Shown in pieces: positions 11,201-24,584 of a stretch of 64,000 nucleotides of DNA. Both the position numbers and the translations under genes were made by a program. The stretch comes from Basidiobolus meristosporus CBS 931.73 (lineage: Eukaryota; Basidiobolomycota; Basidiobolomycetes; Basidiobolales; Basidiobolaceae), in contig MCFE01000420.1 in NCBI GenBank assembly GCA_002104905.1, positions 1-64,000 of the forward strand, written 5' to 3'. Numbering within the stretch: the first letter of the stretch is position 1; the number at the start of each line of letters is the position of its first letter. The notes beneath the pieces are model-generated. The model searched no databases and was not told where the DNA came from. It worked only from the letters and a program-made list of their open reading frames with translations.

Positions 11201-14200
11201 TTTTCTGACAGAAAAGCGGTAGTTTCTTGTAGAACTTAGATTGGATTCTTGTGAGCTTTGCAGTTTCTTTTCTGATGTAGTACCAATAAAAGTCAGAACA
11301 CTAAGCAGTGCAAGTGATGCAGGGGAAGTCTTATCACCTTTAAACTTGTAATTGTAGTGTGGAGATTCTGGAAAGAGAGGCTCTCCTTTATTTTTCAGCT
11401 GGGGAGGTCATATATATGAAATTTCTGAGGATCAAAGTTTTTGGGCAATTGCGCAAGCTATACCCATGATACAATGCTAAAATTTGACAGTGGCGCAGAT
11501 TGGACATAGGTGCAGCACCTGTAAGAATTTCACGTGATTTGATTGGCTGGTTCTGAAAGTTACATGCAACCAAAGTCACCATAGCAATCTTAGCAATAGT
11601 GGCCTAGTATTTATAATAATTGGACTCTTTTGGTCACAACTCCTTAAGTGCTGCTTCAAATGTGCTGTAATTTCAAAAATTTGTTGGCTACTGCATGTTC
11701 TGTATGACAAAATATTCTTAGGTGGATTGCTTGTCAGGGTCTGGAATTTTTGTCCTTCAAAGTTGGAATTTCTTGATCTTTCACTTGTGTGTTACAATAG
11801 CAAAAAGCAAAATAAAGCAATGAGTGCAATATTGGTATTGAGATATTGTAGTAATGGAATACTTTCCATTATCACAGAGGTAGATGAACTGCTTTTCTCT
11901 GCAATCTCATCTCCCTTACTGGAGTGTAGCTCAACTGGAAGAGCTTCCAGCTCTGAGAAAGCAGCTTTTGTCTTGTTGGTAATTTTCTTTGCTATTATGG
12001 GAATCAGCCTGTTTTGGACTGATTGCTTCAGTTGGTAAGAGCTACAGCTTATTTCTCATGCTTCCCTGTCTCTGGATTGGGTAGACCTTTTTCTCTTTCT
12101 CCTTTTACCATTATCACTGCCAAGTCTTCTACGGCTACTTTGACTGAGTGAGTCTTGTATTCTACGCTGTTTTCTACTTAATGAATGCTGCACTTGCGCG
12201 TCTGTTTATGCCTGCCTGTCCCTTGCTTACACACTTCTGACAATGCAATATTTCTTTGCCACTTGCTCTATTAAAATAATTGCAATGATTACACCAAAAG
12301 GCTTTAACAATATCAAAGTCCGACAGCTAAGAAGTATTGATCCCATCAGGACACCATGCAAAGACTGTTGAAAATTAATTGCATCCAGATTTCATTAAAG
12401 ACTTGGTCAAAACTTTTCATCAGAACAATACATAAGTGACTTTTGATTGGTTGTCTGCCAATTTTTGCACTTTTTGATCTCAGACACTTAATCACCTCCT
12501 ACAATTGGGTATATTTATTGGCTATTGCCTCTTTTTGACACTCATTACTTCCTGACTCAACTGATTCTGTTACTTTTCAATCATGCATATTGATTTATTT
12601 CCAATGAAACATCAGTTGTACCTCAATTACCAGCTGTATTGACCTATATAAGTATCTATGCCTAACACTAGCATTAGCCCAATCCCACACTCAACAAGTT
12701 ACTCCATTAAGATCAACCATTCAATAAGTATTTCTGCTGGAGTACCCTTTTTCCATGACTTTGGCTGGAAACCTGCAGCTTTGTGCCACTGTCCATTCAT
12801 TGGTTCCCATACATATTGGTCTTCAGCTGGCATAGCAAGGTCTAGAACCTCATCTGTAAGTCTTTGCAAGAAATCCCTGCAATATTCAAATGAGTGTTCT
12901 CAAGCACTGCTCTTGACAAAGAGCTGCAACCTCTTGGTGTGCCTATTAGTGCCCAGCAATTCCACTTTAGGCATTGTTATGGTCTTTTAGCTTTTGACAT
13001 GGATGCCTTGTCTGTCACAAGGATCTCCACTCTGTCTACAATGGAGGGGGTAGAGGCAGTTGTAGATAAATTGCTTTTCTCTGCAAACTCATCTACCTCA
13101 CTGGAGTGTAAATCAACTGGCTGCACCTCCAACACTTGAGAAAGCAGCTTTTGTCTTGTTGTTAATTTTTCTTGGCTATTATAGGATTCAGCCTGTTCTA
13201 GTCTGATGACAATAATCTGTTACAGCTGTAACTTCTTACTTATGCTTCCTTGTCTCCAACTTAGGTAGACCTTTGTCTCTTTACCTTACCTTTATCATCA
13301 CTGTGTCTTTCACAACTACTTTGATTCAGCACTTCTTTTGTTGTACACTGTTTTTTCCATAATGAATGCTGCAATGATGCATCCTTTTTTCCCTGCTTGT
13401 CCCTTGCAGGCACTCTCCTGCCTACTTGATAATATTTTGCCACTGACTTGGAACTATTGGCCCTCCTTGAGACAGACTGCTGTGATAGGCATGGGTGTCA
13501 CTCTCAGTCCTTTGCTGCTACTGTGACTGAGATCTTCCGGTATTGAACTACCTTTTCTCCTTGATAAATGCTGCACCAATATACCTGCTTCTGCCTGCTT
13601 GTCCCTTACTGGCACTCTTCTGGCTACTCAGCAGTTCCTTGTCAATTGCATGGAGCTTTCAGCCCAGCTTGTGACAAGCTCTTCAGGAAGCCACTGGTTT
13701 TTAGCCATGGCATCCTTGCTTGCCTGCCTCTGATAGTTTCTGCTATTCTTGCGAGAGTTTCTAAGAGTCCCAATACTAGCCCAAAATTTGCTTGCTTGCT
13801 TGAATCCAGGATAATGCTCATGGAATAGGTCAAGCACATTCTGCTTGGCCTTGAGGTCTGGATGGTCCTATGATATGCTGGCCTTAAGGTGATGCTGTGC
13901 TAGACTTCTAACAGCTACTAGAATATTAACCCACTCTTCATCATTACACTTGATAGCTTCACCATCTTCAGTGTCATTAGATTATGAGGGTAGGGTATAA
14001 ATACATTAGTGTCTCCCTCCCATGCTGTCATTGGTTTTTCTGTAGGATTTATCTTTGGCACTGTTACTGTGCTTCAAAGACTGTACAGTGTTCCTCTGCT
14101 GCTATATTGGAAAGTGGCTCAACTCCTAGCTGTGACATTGTGCTACTTGAGTTCCATCTTGGCAGCAAGGATACAGCATTGGCTACCTGGTATATTAATT

Positions 14201-15069
14201 ACTCTAAATGTTTTATTGGCTCATCCTGTTTCTGGAATATTTCCAGATTACCCTGCACCATTGCATCTATCTTATCAGCCACTGCAACTAATTACCTTGT
14301 TAGTGCTCTGGTATAAGTTGACAACATACCTGCTAATATAGGTGGTGGTGATGATATGACGGCCACTTGCTGGTCTTAAGCTAAGAGTACTCTCATTGCT
14401 ATATTCTCATATGCATGGGCATTATGGTCAGCTTGTGACTCCACAGATATTCTCATTGACCTACCTGACTGAGAGCCTGAGGAGTCTGCATTGTTACCTT
14501 AGGTGGGCACACTTTCAACATAGCCATTTTTGATGAGGCCCTGCTTGCTGCACTGAGTTTCACAGCAAGCTGCTGTCCAACCATTCTTCTGCTGCTTTCA
14601 GCAATTGGGTTTGTTTGGGAACCAGACAACTTTGTTTTTTTTTGGCAGCATATATGTGGAAGTGTGTCAAACCAAAGGGGAAATAGTGTTAGATATACAT
14701 GTGCTTGTGGTGCCACAACCCTATCTATAATACCTACAATGGCAGGTCATCATTGATTCTTATATTCATTTAGGTGCAATATCTCAATTCCAAGACTGTC
14801 TTAAATTCATATCAGTATTGTCCAAAATGTAGTATAATACCTTTAAGTTACTGAGTGTCAAATGGTTTGCTCTATACTGAAGACTACTATGATTCAATGC
14901 CTGCAAGAGAAGAGAAAAAAGGCCATGTGCTATTGTAACAAGCTTCTCAGCCATGAAGCATATAGAGAGTATAGGAAGTATTGAAAGGACTATGGAGAGT
15001 GTTTTGTCACACAAGTCATATTTGTCCATTCTTCAGTTGCTGCTGTACCAATCATATCTTGCCAGCCGC
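11201..15069. repeat. CpG-poor repeat block with a 1.18-kb-spaced direct duplication
   Basis: About 385 bases at 11880-12265 recur in direct orientation at 13062-13448. Both contain CTGCTTTTCTCTGCAA, an AGAAAGCAGCTTTTGTCTTGTTG block, a GCTTCCCTGTCTC-like block and a TGAATGCTGCA block. A shorter third copy of the last part lies at about 13560-13630. On the minus strand 13628-13839 is open (69 codons, a Lys/Arg-rich stretch) and continues with breaks into basic, Gln-rich reading, so this may be a decayed repeat-encoded DNA-binding protein. No family could be named. No other gene is seen up to 15069. Confidence 0.5.
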
Positions 15070-17805
15070 TTGATAATTCTATATTGGCACCAAGCCATAC
15101 TTGTCACATTATGGAAGCTGATTACGGTGAGCTTGTGATGCACTTAGACTCTCCTGAGCCTTCTGAATATGGCATACAGAGTGATTGCTTTGAAGAAGTG
15201 GGCTCAATGATGGATTGGGAGCTTATTTCCCCTAACACCAGTATGCAACTTACCTTGTACATGGTACACATGGACAACTGTCATGCAGCTGGCAGCATAT
15301 GACTTTGAGACTATTCTGATACCAGCATGTGGAAACAGTTGCATGGCTTTCACATCAGAAATTGCCACCATTGCAAGGTGTCAAACTTGTCAGGAATCCC
15401 CACAGTTGGAGGAAAGCATTGTTCACACTGCAGATATATTCCATTAATACCTTGTCTAAATAAGTCCATGCAGTCCAACCAGTGTTTTGACTCCATAAAG
15501 TACCAAACTCAGTATCAATCTAGCACAAACCTATATAAGCTATTAAGTACCACACTCAGTATCAATCAAGTACAAACATATCCAATTTATATGATAGCAA
15601 ACATTACAAATAACTATGTAGCAAGGGCTACTTTGAAGGTATGTATGACCATGCCTTTGCCTTGGCACTTGATGTATCTCATTAAACAAGTACTCTACCA
15701 GCAAATCCTGCTGGCCACTGATTCTCATGAACCTTAATCAGCCACATATCTTACAGTATCCAAGCACAAATCTGATGGTATTCTTGCTGATAGCTGGGCC
15801 TAAAACACCATCCAACCAGGACAGCCACCTGCATCCATTGCCAGATGTATCTTGTATGCTTTCCAGCAGGATACTACTAGCTGGCCATCATATCAAAGAA
15901 CATATTGTTATCTGCAATTGAGATACCCCAGCCATCAGCAGGATAGCTGGCTTTTCTGGGCACAATAGATGGTATTGGTGTCAAATGTGTGAGATCCAGG
16001 GGACCTATTTCATATCTCACACACATTATTGTCAACCAAATACCAACACTGAGAATGTCATCTTCCCATAGAAGGAACATACAGAAGTTGGTATGCAACT
16101 GCAACAAAATTGGCAAGCTTTAAGCCATTGGCCCTGATATGGAGTTAATTAGAAGCTGGAGATACTTATGATAAAGGGTATCTGTGGGAGTAAAAGCTTT
16201 CATGAGGAGCAATGCACATGCCTTTTCAACAATATCACTATACTAATTACCAAGTTTCACATGGGGCATTTAAGCTGAATGAGCCCTTTGAGATGCCAGA
16301 GAAGCTTGAAAGAACTGGCATGATACTACAGATATCCACCACCTGAAGCATTGCAGACAGGCTCCAATCAATATTTATGTGCATATGCAACAATGCAAAT
16401 CTCTGCTGCTACTGTGACCATTCTCTGCTCCATCTTACTTTATGTGTGGGATATTATGGGCCTTACTTCAGGTTTGGGGAGTTCCCTATGAAGCAGATGT
16501 GTAGGGAGATAGGAAAACAAGTCAAGTTGGAGGTACTACCATATCCTAGTTTCATCAACAATATTACCTTCATGTCTGTCATGGATGCAATGAGCTGGCA
16601 TATGCAGGACAGCCAGGAAAAGTTGGGAAATGCTGAGGACATATGTGCACATGGTGATACTTGTAACTTTAGCATTAAGAAGCTCAGCAGCCCCAATGTA
16701 TGGGTAATCAGTTAGGTAATAATAATATGGGTTGTGTGCAAGAAATAACTAATCTTTATAAGAATAACTCCACCAAAGTATGCCTGGTTTCTTCTGGTCA
16801 TGAGACAATTTCAACACCATTCCATATGGAATTTGCACAATCAGGAGCCAGAGCTCACCTATAAGGGGACTAGAGCTTGGTAATGACAAGGTATAGATTG
16901 GTTAAATTCCAGGAAGTTCTCATGCCTTTAGCATTGAGAAGCTAAGCAGCCCCAATGTATGTTTAATCTAATAGGTAATGGAAAGTTGGGTTAGGTGCAA
17001 CAAGCAACTAATTTATATTAAGACAATTTTACCCAAGTATGCCATATTTCTCCTGGTCACATGCTAATTTTTATGCCATTCAATACAGAACTCATATAAA
17101 CAAGAGCCAGAGCACACCAATAAGGGGGACTAGAATCCAGCAGGGAGAAGGAATATATTGGCTAAATACCAAAAAGTTCTTTGCAGATATTCAGGAGGTA
17201 TTCATGGCAAAAGTGGTGGCAACAAAATATATGTTTGCAAGATGTATATGTTACCAGCAATATAAGGTATATGGCAACTTTGCAAGTATCACACTAAAAG
17301 GCTGTAAAGTTGATATGATAGACATATGTCAATTGCAGCAGGTGTGCACATCAGTGGAGGTTAGCAAGTAGGAGGCTATAGTATATTTGATTCAAACTAT
17401 ATGTGGGATACCAAAGGTAGTTGTAGGTTAGTAAATAAAGAGGGGTAATTCTACAGTGGAATATATGAATTGTGCAAGGGGAGGTAGAAAAAGGAAATAC
17501 CATTTGGTAAATGGGTACGGTAGTATTACACACAACTAGCTGTAGGCTGCCATACTGCTGTAATAATGCCATGAGAAGCTTGCAATAAGGCCATCAAAAC
17601 ACTGCTACATTGTTTGCCATATAAGGCAACTGGATGTACTGGCCAATTGGATCCACTCAAATAGTTGTAGAGTGCACCAAGACCACAACAATGCCATGCC
17701 ACCCTTGGTAAAATATCATACAAACACTGTTATGTTTTTAACTTTATTTGGCTGTAAAATTAGCTAAACACTGTTGTGATTGCATCATAAGATTGTGTAG
17801 ATGGT
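15070..17805 (+). pseudogene. Tnp2/CACTA-like DNA transposon copy C1
   Basis: Plus-strand pieces in order: a Ser/Glu-rich N-terminal block (about 15085-15300, PSEYGIQSD); a PAISR...GFSGHN...C..CEI.GTY...HYC zinc-ligand region (about 15925-16050); a C-terminal helix region with LLHLTLCVGYYGPYFRFGE followed by PMKQMCREIGKQVK (about 16425-16535); and a last conserved block from 17039 to 17371. The ..LLHl..yi...GP....F.mE..c..iG.. pattern is characteristic of fungal Tnp2-family transposases as I know them. Stops and frameshifts throughout make it a relic. Its right end abuts a second copy at about 17806. Confidence 0.6.
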
Positions 17806-18253
17806 ACTTCTATAATGGCACCTGGCCATACTTGTCACCTTGCGCAAATTGAGTCAGGTGAGTCTGTGACCCCTTTAGGCTCACCCCAGCCTTCTGAATA
17901 TGGCATGCAGAGTGATAGCTCTGAAGAAGCAGGCTCACTGATGGTAGTGAGCCTATCTTCCCCAACAACAGTACCCTGCATGAGCCCAGCAAAACCCCAT
18001 TATGCAATGAGACAACCCCCATGGAAAAATATGCCAAGGATACTCTATGGAGTCAAATTAGCCCAGTAATCCATCTACTGGTGAATGATGTGATGTTGTG
18101 GCTGGAGTGGCTCATTTCTACTAATATCAGCAATGGTGGCTTTGAGGATTTACTACTACTTCTCACCAAAATCAACCTGAGATGCAACTTATCATGTGCA
18201 TGGTATAAATGGAAAATTGTCATGCTGCTGGCAACATATTACCCTGAAACCAT
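17806..18253 (+). pseudogene. Tnp2/CACTA-like copy C2, 5' part
   Basis: The start matches the C1 start at about 15085 (GGCACC(A/T)(A/G)GCCATACTTGTCAC). The 84-codon frame 17815-18069 encodes the same Ser/Pro/Glu-rich N-terminal block as C1, here less broken (PSEYGMQSDSSEEAGS). Similarity to C1 runs until CCAT at 18250-18253, where a family B LTR begins. The continuation is found at 26744. Confidence 0.65.
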
Positions 18254-18508
18254 TGTGGTAGGGTAAGCATACCTCCCACAGACAAGTATATTCATATAAC
18301 TTTTATGTTGTACTTATCCATATTTTATCTTATCAGTATTATCTCATTCTCCTTTTGCCCATATTATTAGTATTATCCCCATATGATGTTTACCCTGATT
18401 AGTTATTAGCATGAGTTATTCCAGATGTTATTCAGCTTTGTGATATTTATATGTATCTACATTGGGCAAGTACCCACATCAGTACCCGTGACACATGACC
18501 TAAATCTG
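18254..18508 (+). repeat. Family B LTR, left half (split by Gypsy A)
   Basis: Starts TGTGGTAGGG and carries the family B signature CAAGTACCCACATCAGTACCCGTGACACATGA (about 18465-18497). It stops in ...AATCTG where the Gypsy A LTR begins. The next family B bases (TGTCCCCATCCCTATCATTT) resume at 26201. The left flank CCAT (18250-18253) recurs at 26744-26747. Confidence 0.75.
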
Positions 18509-19180
18509 TGTTGTATCCAAGAGAAGTGTAATAAAGCTCTTGAATGAGTTAACTGAACCTAAGTGACAACTAAGTGCACAATCTTAGAATTGTCAAGAGT
18601 GACAGAAATATTAGCAGAGAGGTTCTGGTCTAATATTGGCCTTATATTTAGCTGAGTTGGGCTATAAAGGCAACATAGTAGGTTTGCTGTGTAGGCTAGG
18701 CTTGGTGTTCTTGAGAGTGCTAGATATGTTAAGCTTGGGTAGAAACTAGAATGGAGTTGTTGCTTTCTTACTTTGTTGAGACACATACTGAACAAAAAGG
18801 TTTGGTAAACTTTATTTATACTTTTCTGATTGAGTTGCATTAGTAAGCGCCAAGAGACTGGACTAATTTAAATCTATTGGGGTGTTGATAGGTGCATAAG
18901 ATAAATGAGAAATTGCATCATTAATCAGCCAATGTCTTTGCAACTGCTATGTGGTTGGATAAATCTCAGTTGAGTTTCACTTAGATAGGCTTAGCAGATC
19001 AGTTGGGCATGTAATGACCACATGAAAATTGATCAGGTGTGACAGCCAAAAATAAGTTCTGAGAAGTGATAAAATAAACCATAACAGGGATTAGTTATGT
19101 TTGGGTTGGGAAAATCAGTTAGGGTGCTAGACTTTCCAATGGAGTGAAATTGGCCAAGTTTTAAGTGTTGATGCAAAACA
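18509..19180 (-). repeat. Gypsy A 3' LTR
   Basis: 672 bases, TGTTGTATCC...GCAAAACA. It matches 25519-26195 along its full length with scattered substitutions. The element is on the minus strand, so this is the downstream LTR. The 5 bases outside (ATCTG, 18504-18508) pair with GTCTG (26196-26200) as an aged target duplication. Confidence 0.85.
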
Positions 19181-19202
19181 TCACTTCCTTCCGGGAACAG
19201 GA

Positions 19203-19395
19203 GTTTTCAGATACCTTCTGGGTTCCCCTGCAGTTTCAATAATGATCAATGAAGACAACATCATCAAAGCTGGTGTAAGGTTCCTAGGTGTTGTGTTTGG
19301 CATCATAACCTTTCCACTTGACTAAATAAAGGCAATTTGGTTCTTCTCCATCATGGTCAACAATAGCTTCAACTTCATAGGATTCAGAAGTAGCT
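19203..19395 (-). pseudogene. Chromodomain at the end of Gypsy A polyprotein
   Basis: On the minus strand the sequence reads YEVEAIVDHDGEEPNCLYLV followed by KWKGYDAKHNT, the canonical chromodomain course (two beta strands, then LVKWKGY). The tryptophan expected in T-W-E-P is a TAG stop, and the frame continues with EPYTSFDDVV. In chromoviruses this domain reads H3K9-methyl-type marks and steers integration into heterochromatin. Here it would have been truncated just before its last helix. Confidence 0.75.
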
Positions 19396-21309
19396 AGGTC
19401 TTGAGATATAAGTTTGAGTGAAGAAGGTGGAAAGTTTTTGGGTAGCAGTGCTTGAGTACTGTCCTGAAGTACATAAGATCCTCCAGTGGTACCTCTAACA
19501 ACTTTGAGTGGGCCTTCATATTTGGGGTCAAGTTTTGAATGCTGGATTGGTTCTAATGTCATGACATATGACCCATCTGGAAAGCTTCTGCTCATGTGTC
19601 TTGAGGCATGTGTTGAAGTCATCTTTTGCTATGTGGCCCTACCTCTGGCACTGATAGCAGGGTAGACAATGTTTGTAAGGTACTCAGGCCAGTTCTTTAA
19701 CTTGTCTCTATTCAAACTTGCTAGCTCTGTATTTGGGTAGTCCCCAAAATGGCTGTATCTTCTTCCAAACATCAAAGAAAATGGCGTTGATCCATGTAGA
19801 GTGGCAATATTGGTGTTGATAGCATACTGTACAGTGGGTATGTACTTGTCCAAATTCTACTTGATACCTTTGATAGATTTCCTGATGCTGTTCACTGAGG
19901 TCTGAACATGTCTTTCAGCAAGTCCATTAGCTTTTGGATGATATGGAGTATTCATATGGTGATCAATGGCGCTATTCTTATAGAGGGCTTTGATCACATG
20001 ATTTACAAATTCTGTTCCATTGTCCTATTGAATGACCTTAGAAAATCCAAAAAGGCAGAGGAGCTTGAATTGTGTTCATGCAATAGTGGCAGCATAGTTG
20101 TCTGGGATAGCTTTGAGGAGTACAAAACATGTGCGGACATCCACAATTACAAAGAGGCAGTGATTACCATCATTGCTAGTGGTGAAAGGACCAGCTGGAT
20201 CAATTGCAATATGATCAATAGGAAGGCTTGCATGGATGGGACTCAATGGGTGAAATCCATGGCGGTTGATATTGTAAAGCTGACATTCTCTGCTAGACTT
20301 GACAAATTCTAGGCAGTCAGCTTTGATATTTGGCCAGTGATATCCATCAGAGTGTAGCTTCTTCATAAGTGTGTCAGCTCCAAAGTGTCCATGTAGATGA
20401 CTCCTCTGTATCAACATTTTTCTTTCATTGGTGTGTGGGATTTTCCTGGTTGCTGAATGCGGTTGAGGAGTAAATTTGGAAATTGTAGTGAGCTTACTCA
20501 TTACATCAGTAATTACATGTCCCTCCCAAGGAGAAGTTGGGAAAAGTCTTGAAAGGTGCCCAGGCAGGATGTTGAGGATTCCTGGGCAATGAATAACTGT
20601 ATATTCATAATCAAGTAGAGTATCAAGCCAGTTAGTAAGCATTGCAATCAGAGTCTTTTGAGTTTGGACATAGACAAGGGCTTGGTGGTTGGTGTACAAG
20701 ATAAAAGGATCACCCCATAAGTACTGATGAAACTTCCTCAAGGCAAAGACTATGGCAAGTAGCTCCATCTTGGTGACAGAGTAGTTTATCTCAGCAGGTT
20801 GTAGGGATCTGGCTTGAAAAGAGATCCAGTGAGGTGGATTTTGGTCTTCATCCTGGTATAGGACAGCCCCTAACCCAACATTAGATGCATCCATAGCAAT
20901 AACAAAGGTCTTAGTAAAGTCTGGTTTGGATAGGGTGGGTGCCTGTGAGAGCAACTGGCAGAGTGACTCAAATGCTTGGTCATGAACCTTGTTCCAGGCT
21001 GAGGGAAGATTAGGACTATGGCATATTGCATCCAAAGGGGCACTCAATGAGAATGTGAGTGGAATGTTCTCCCTGAAATAGCTGAATACTCCAAGATAAT
21101 GTTGGAGTTGCTTAGCACTAGTGGGTCTTAGCCATTCAGGAATACTTACCAGTTTGAAAGGATCAAGCTGGTGGCCATCTGGTGTGACAATGAATCCAAG
21201 TAGATTAATTTTGAGGTGGGCAAAGCTGCACTTTTATGCATTAAGAATCAGTCCAGCAGCTGTCAGTCAATTGATTAAATCAGTGACATGGGTTGCATGA
21301 TCATCACGG

Positions 21310-22380
21310 TGTAGTGGGGTGACAGTGACACCCACTGACAGATGTGCTCATTCCCTTATTTTCTACTTCCCTATATCTCTACTACACTTATTTTAGTTTT
21401 ATCCCATTTGTCTTACCCAATCAGTACTATCCCATAAGCCGGTTGACTATCACACCTGCTTACCTTATTGCATAAGTTAACCCTCACTTTATGTAAGATT
21501 ACTAGCTATAAGTACTTCTATATTAGGCAAGTACCCGCGCCAGTACCTGTGACACATGATCAGCCCGTGTCACCATCCCTACCATTTCCATACCATATAT
21601 GGTATCCCCATGTTACACAGGTTTCAGAATACTGATTCCTGATTGGTTGGATGTGCTGTGCCTCTTAGAACCTTCCGGCACCTACTTAGAACATTCTTAG
21701 GTCATTCTGATGTCATTAAGATTTCTATTGATCTCCGGAACCTTCTGGAACACCATGATTAGTAATCACTTAGCCAGTGAGAAAAGTATATAAGGGAGGC
21801 TATCCCTCAACAATAAATCATCATCCCTTTTATCAATATACCAACTTGTTGATTAGTGTGATCACTGCTACCTGCTGCTACCTGAACTTCCAACCCTAGA
21901 CCACAGGACACCCCCAGGAAACCGCGCTGACAGCCAACTGACCTTGGAGGCACTACTTGTGAGGAATACTCAGAGTAGGTATATTTTATTATATTTGATT
22001 CTTTCCCAAGTTTGTTCTCGTACAGGCAAAGATACTTTTCTGTCTTTGTAACTATTGACCACAGCTGCATTCTTATCAAGTCCCTGCTGGTGGAGTTTAC
22101 AGTTGTTTTGACTTTGGAAGCTTTAGTACATTGTCATCTCAATGGACGCTGAACCCAGCACATACTTTTGTTAAGATGCCAACTAAGTTGGGGATTGTAG
22201 CTCAATAGTTTTCCCTTGACAAGCTTGTGGCTTTATTCCCCTTCACATTAGATTAGAGACAGAACCCAAGTATTCCTAGCAAGCTTTTGCCAGAGGTTAT
22301 TGCACCCAGTGAACACCCCACACACAAAACACTTGAGAAGTGTTGGACATATCTCTCCCTTGGACCTATACACCACCACA
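21310..22380 (+). repeat. Solo family B LTR inserted in the RT of Gypsy A
   Basis: 1071 bases, TGTAGTGGGG...CACCACCACA, flanked by ACGG on both sides (21306-21309 and 22381-22384). Excising it and one ACGG rejoins the RT reading just after FVDDVIIFS. It carries a TATATAAGGGA box (about 21787) and remains comparatively rich in CpG (for example CCCGCGCC at about 21533). This marks it as the youngest insertion of the nest. Confidence 0.9.
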
Positions 22381-24584
22381 ACGGTGTGTGGAAAATATGA
22401 TGACATCATCAACAAATACTAAGGCCTATGGTGTGTTCTTAAGTATTATAGTCATGGCTCTCTGGAACTTGCTGATCAGTGTCTTTAGGCCAAAGGGAGC
22501 TCCCTGAAACATCCATTGCATATTATTCCAAGTAAAAGCAGTCTTATGCTGATGATCAGGATGGATCTGGAATCAGTGATATGCATCCTTCAAGTTCAAT
22601 TTAGAGAATACTTTTGTGTCCAATGGTGAGGAAAAGATATCCTGGATTCTTGGAATTGGAAATTTGTCATCTTGGAGAAGCTTGTTCAGAGGTCTAGGGT
22701 CCAAACAGGGTCTCTTCAGAGTTAGATTTCCATCAGCACCTTTCTTTGGTGCAAGTGTCAAAGGGCTGTTGAATGTTGTGTTGACAGGGGCTTGAGTGAT
22801 AATTCCATTGTCAACCCACTTTTGGACTAATTCATCAACTAAGTGTTGACAAGAATGCAGAATTGGGTATTGCCTCCTCCATGTTAACTCACCAGGTGGG
22901 GTTTCTAGTACAACAATGGATTCTGGAATAGTGCAGAAACTGTGCCTGGGAATGGCTTGGTTTCTTTCTATGGCCAGCTGAATTTCCAATTTGATTGATT
23001 GAGAATACACTTGAAAAGGTGGGGTTGACTCCTCTGCTTCTGGATGGGGAGAGATAATCTCTGGAATCTGATCCATTCTGGGTGGCTGAGACTTAGTGAT
23101 TCCAGGATATGAAACTGGTTGTCTGCCTATGTGAAAGTCAAGTTTGGAGAAGGCATATAGACCAATGACTACCTGAGGTCCATCTGGAATGTCAATAGCT
23201 TCCATCTGATGGATTATAGTTATTGAACCACAATGTATGCTGATTGGGTTGGTGATGCCAATTCTTGGGGCTGAGAGGTCCTTAGCCGCAAGTATGATTT
23301 TTCTTGGTTGCTTTTCTATTGCCAATTTGAGTTCCTTGACTACATTAGTTGATACAATAGAGTTGGATGATCCAGTTTCCAGTAGTGCTACATATGATTG
23401 GCCATTGAGTTTGAGTGGCAGCTCTATAGCTTTTAGCTGCACAATTGGTTGTTTCTTTTCTTGAACAGTTGCAATTTTAGCCAGAATTTCAAAGAGGTTG
23501 TGACAATCTTGAACTGCAAGTTCTTCATATGCTTCCTCATACCCTGTCATATCATTGGTTGAATGATCATCTAGAATCTGAGTAATTTTTGCCAATGGTG
23601 TAGAGCTCTTCTCAGGACAGGCAGGTGATCTATGTCCCATCTTTCCACATTTTAAGCATTTGTCATCAGCATATGGATTATCAGTTTTGGTGTTTTGCTG
23701 CTTCTCTGACATGTTTCCTGACTAGTTTGACTGCTTGGTGATGCCTTTCACTCACTGGTAGAATGATAGCATCTTCCATGAAGCTCACAACACTTGCTAG
23801 CGGTTGACTTTGTCTTGGTCATATGACTGCTCTCTTTTCCGGTTGTTGCTGCATCTTGAATGGAGATACATGAAGCCTGGCTAACAGCTGCAGGCATGGT
23901 GATTGCAAGTGTACATATCTCTGAGATTTTGTCATAGGTACGTGCAGGGTTACATGCTTTGGCAATTGCAATATTGCTCTGTAGCTGGTGTGAAAAGTTT
24001 GAAAGAAAATGAGAATTAAGCAATGGATTATCATCACTAACTTTGGTTATTCTCATTTGTCTTTGGAATCTATCACAGAAGTGTTGCTCAAATTCACCTT
24101 TTTACATTTTAGTTTTCCATCAGTTGCAGTTTAGATGCACTTTCTTGACAGGATCTTCAGAATGGCCACAAAAGAGGTTCTGGGCAACTTTCCATGTACT
24201 AATGGAAGGATTGTTCACCTCAACCCAGTCAGCATCTTTCATGGTAAAACAGAGAGGTAGAAGTCTAGCCCAATTGGTGTCAGGTTCTAACTGGTGCATA
24301 GCTAAGACATGACTAAACTTGTAAAGAAACTCAGTGGGATTCTTTATGGCATTAGCTCCTTCAGCATAAAGAGGCAAGGATCTTGGGACACCACCAGGGT
24401 AAGTCTAGAGGGAGATGTAGATCTGGAGGATCCAATGGCATGAATTCTTGGTGGCTGATGCAGAGCAAGGCTTGGTGGATTTTCAATGCTGTCAATTACA
24501 ATGGCAACATTCTCCAGGGCTTCTTTGATAACTCCAGTTTCATCTTGGTAACCAGAAATAACTTGTAGAAATTCATCTCTACAA

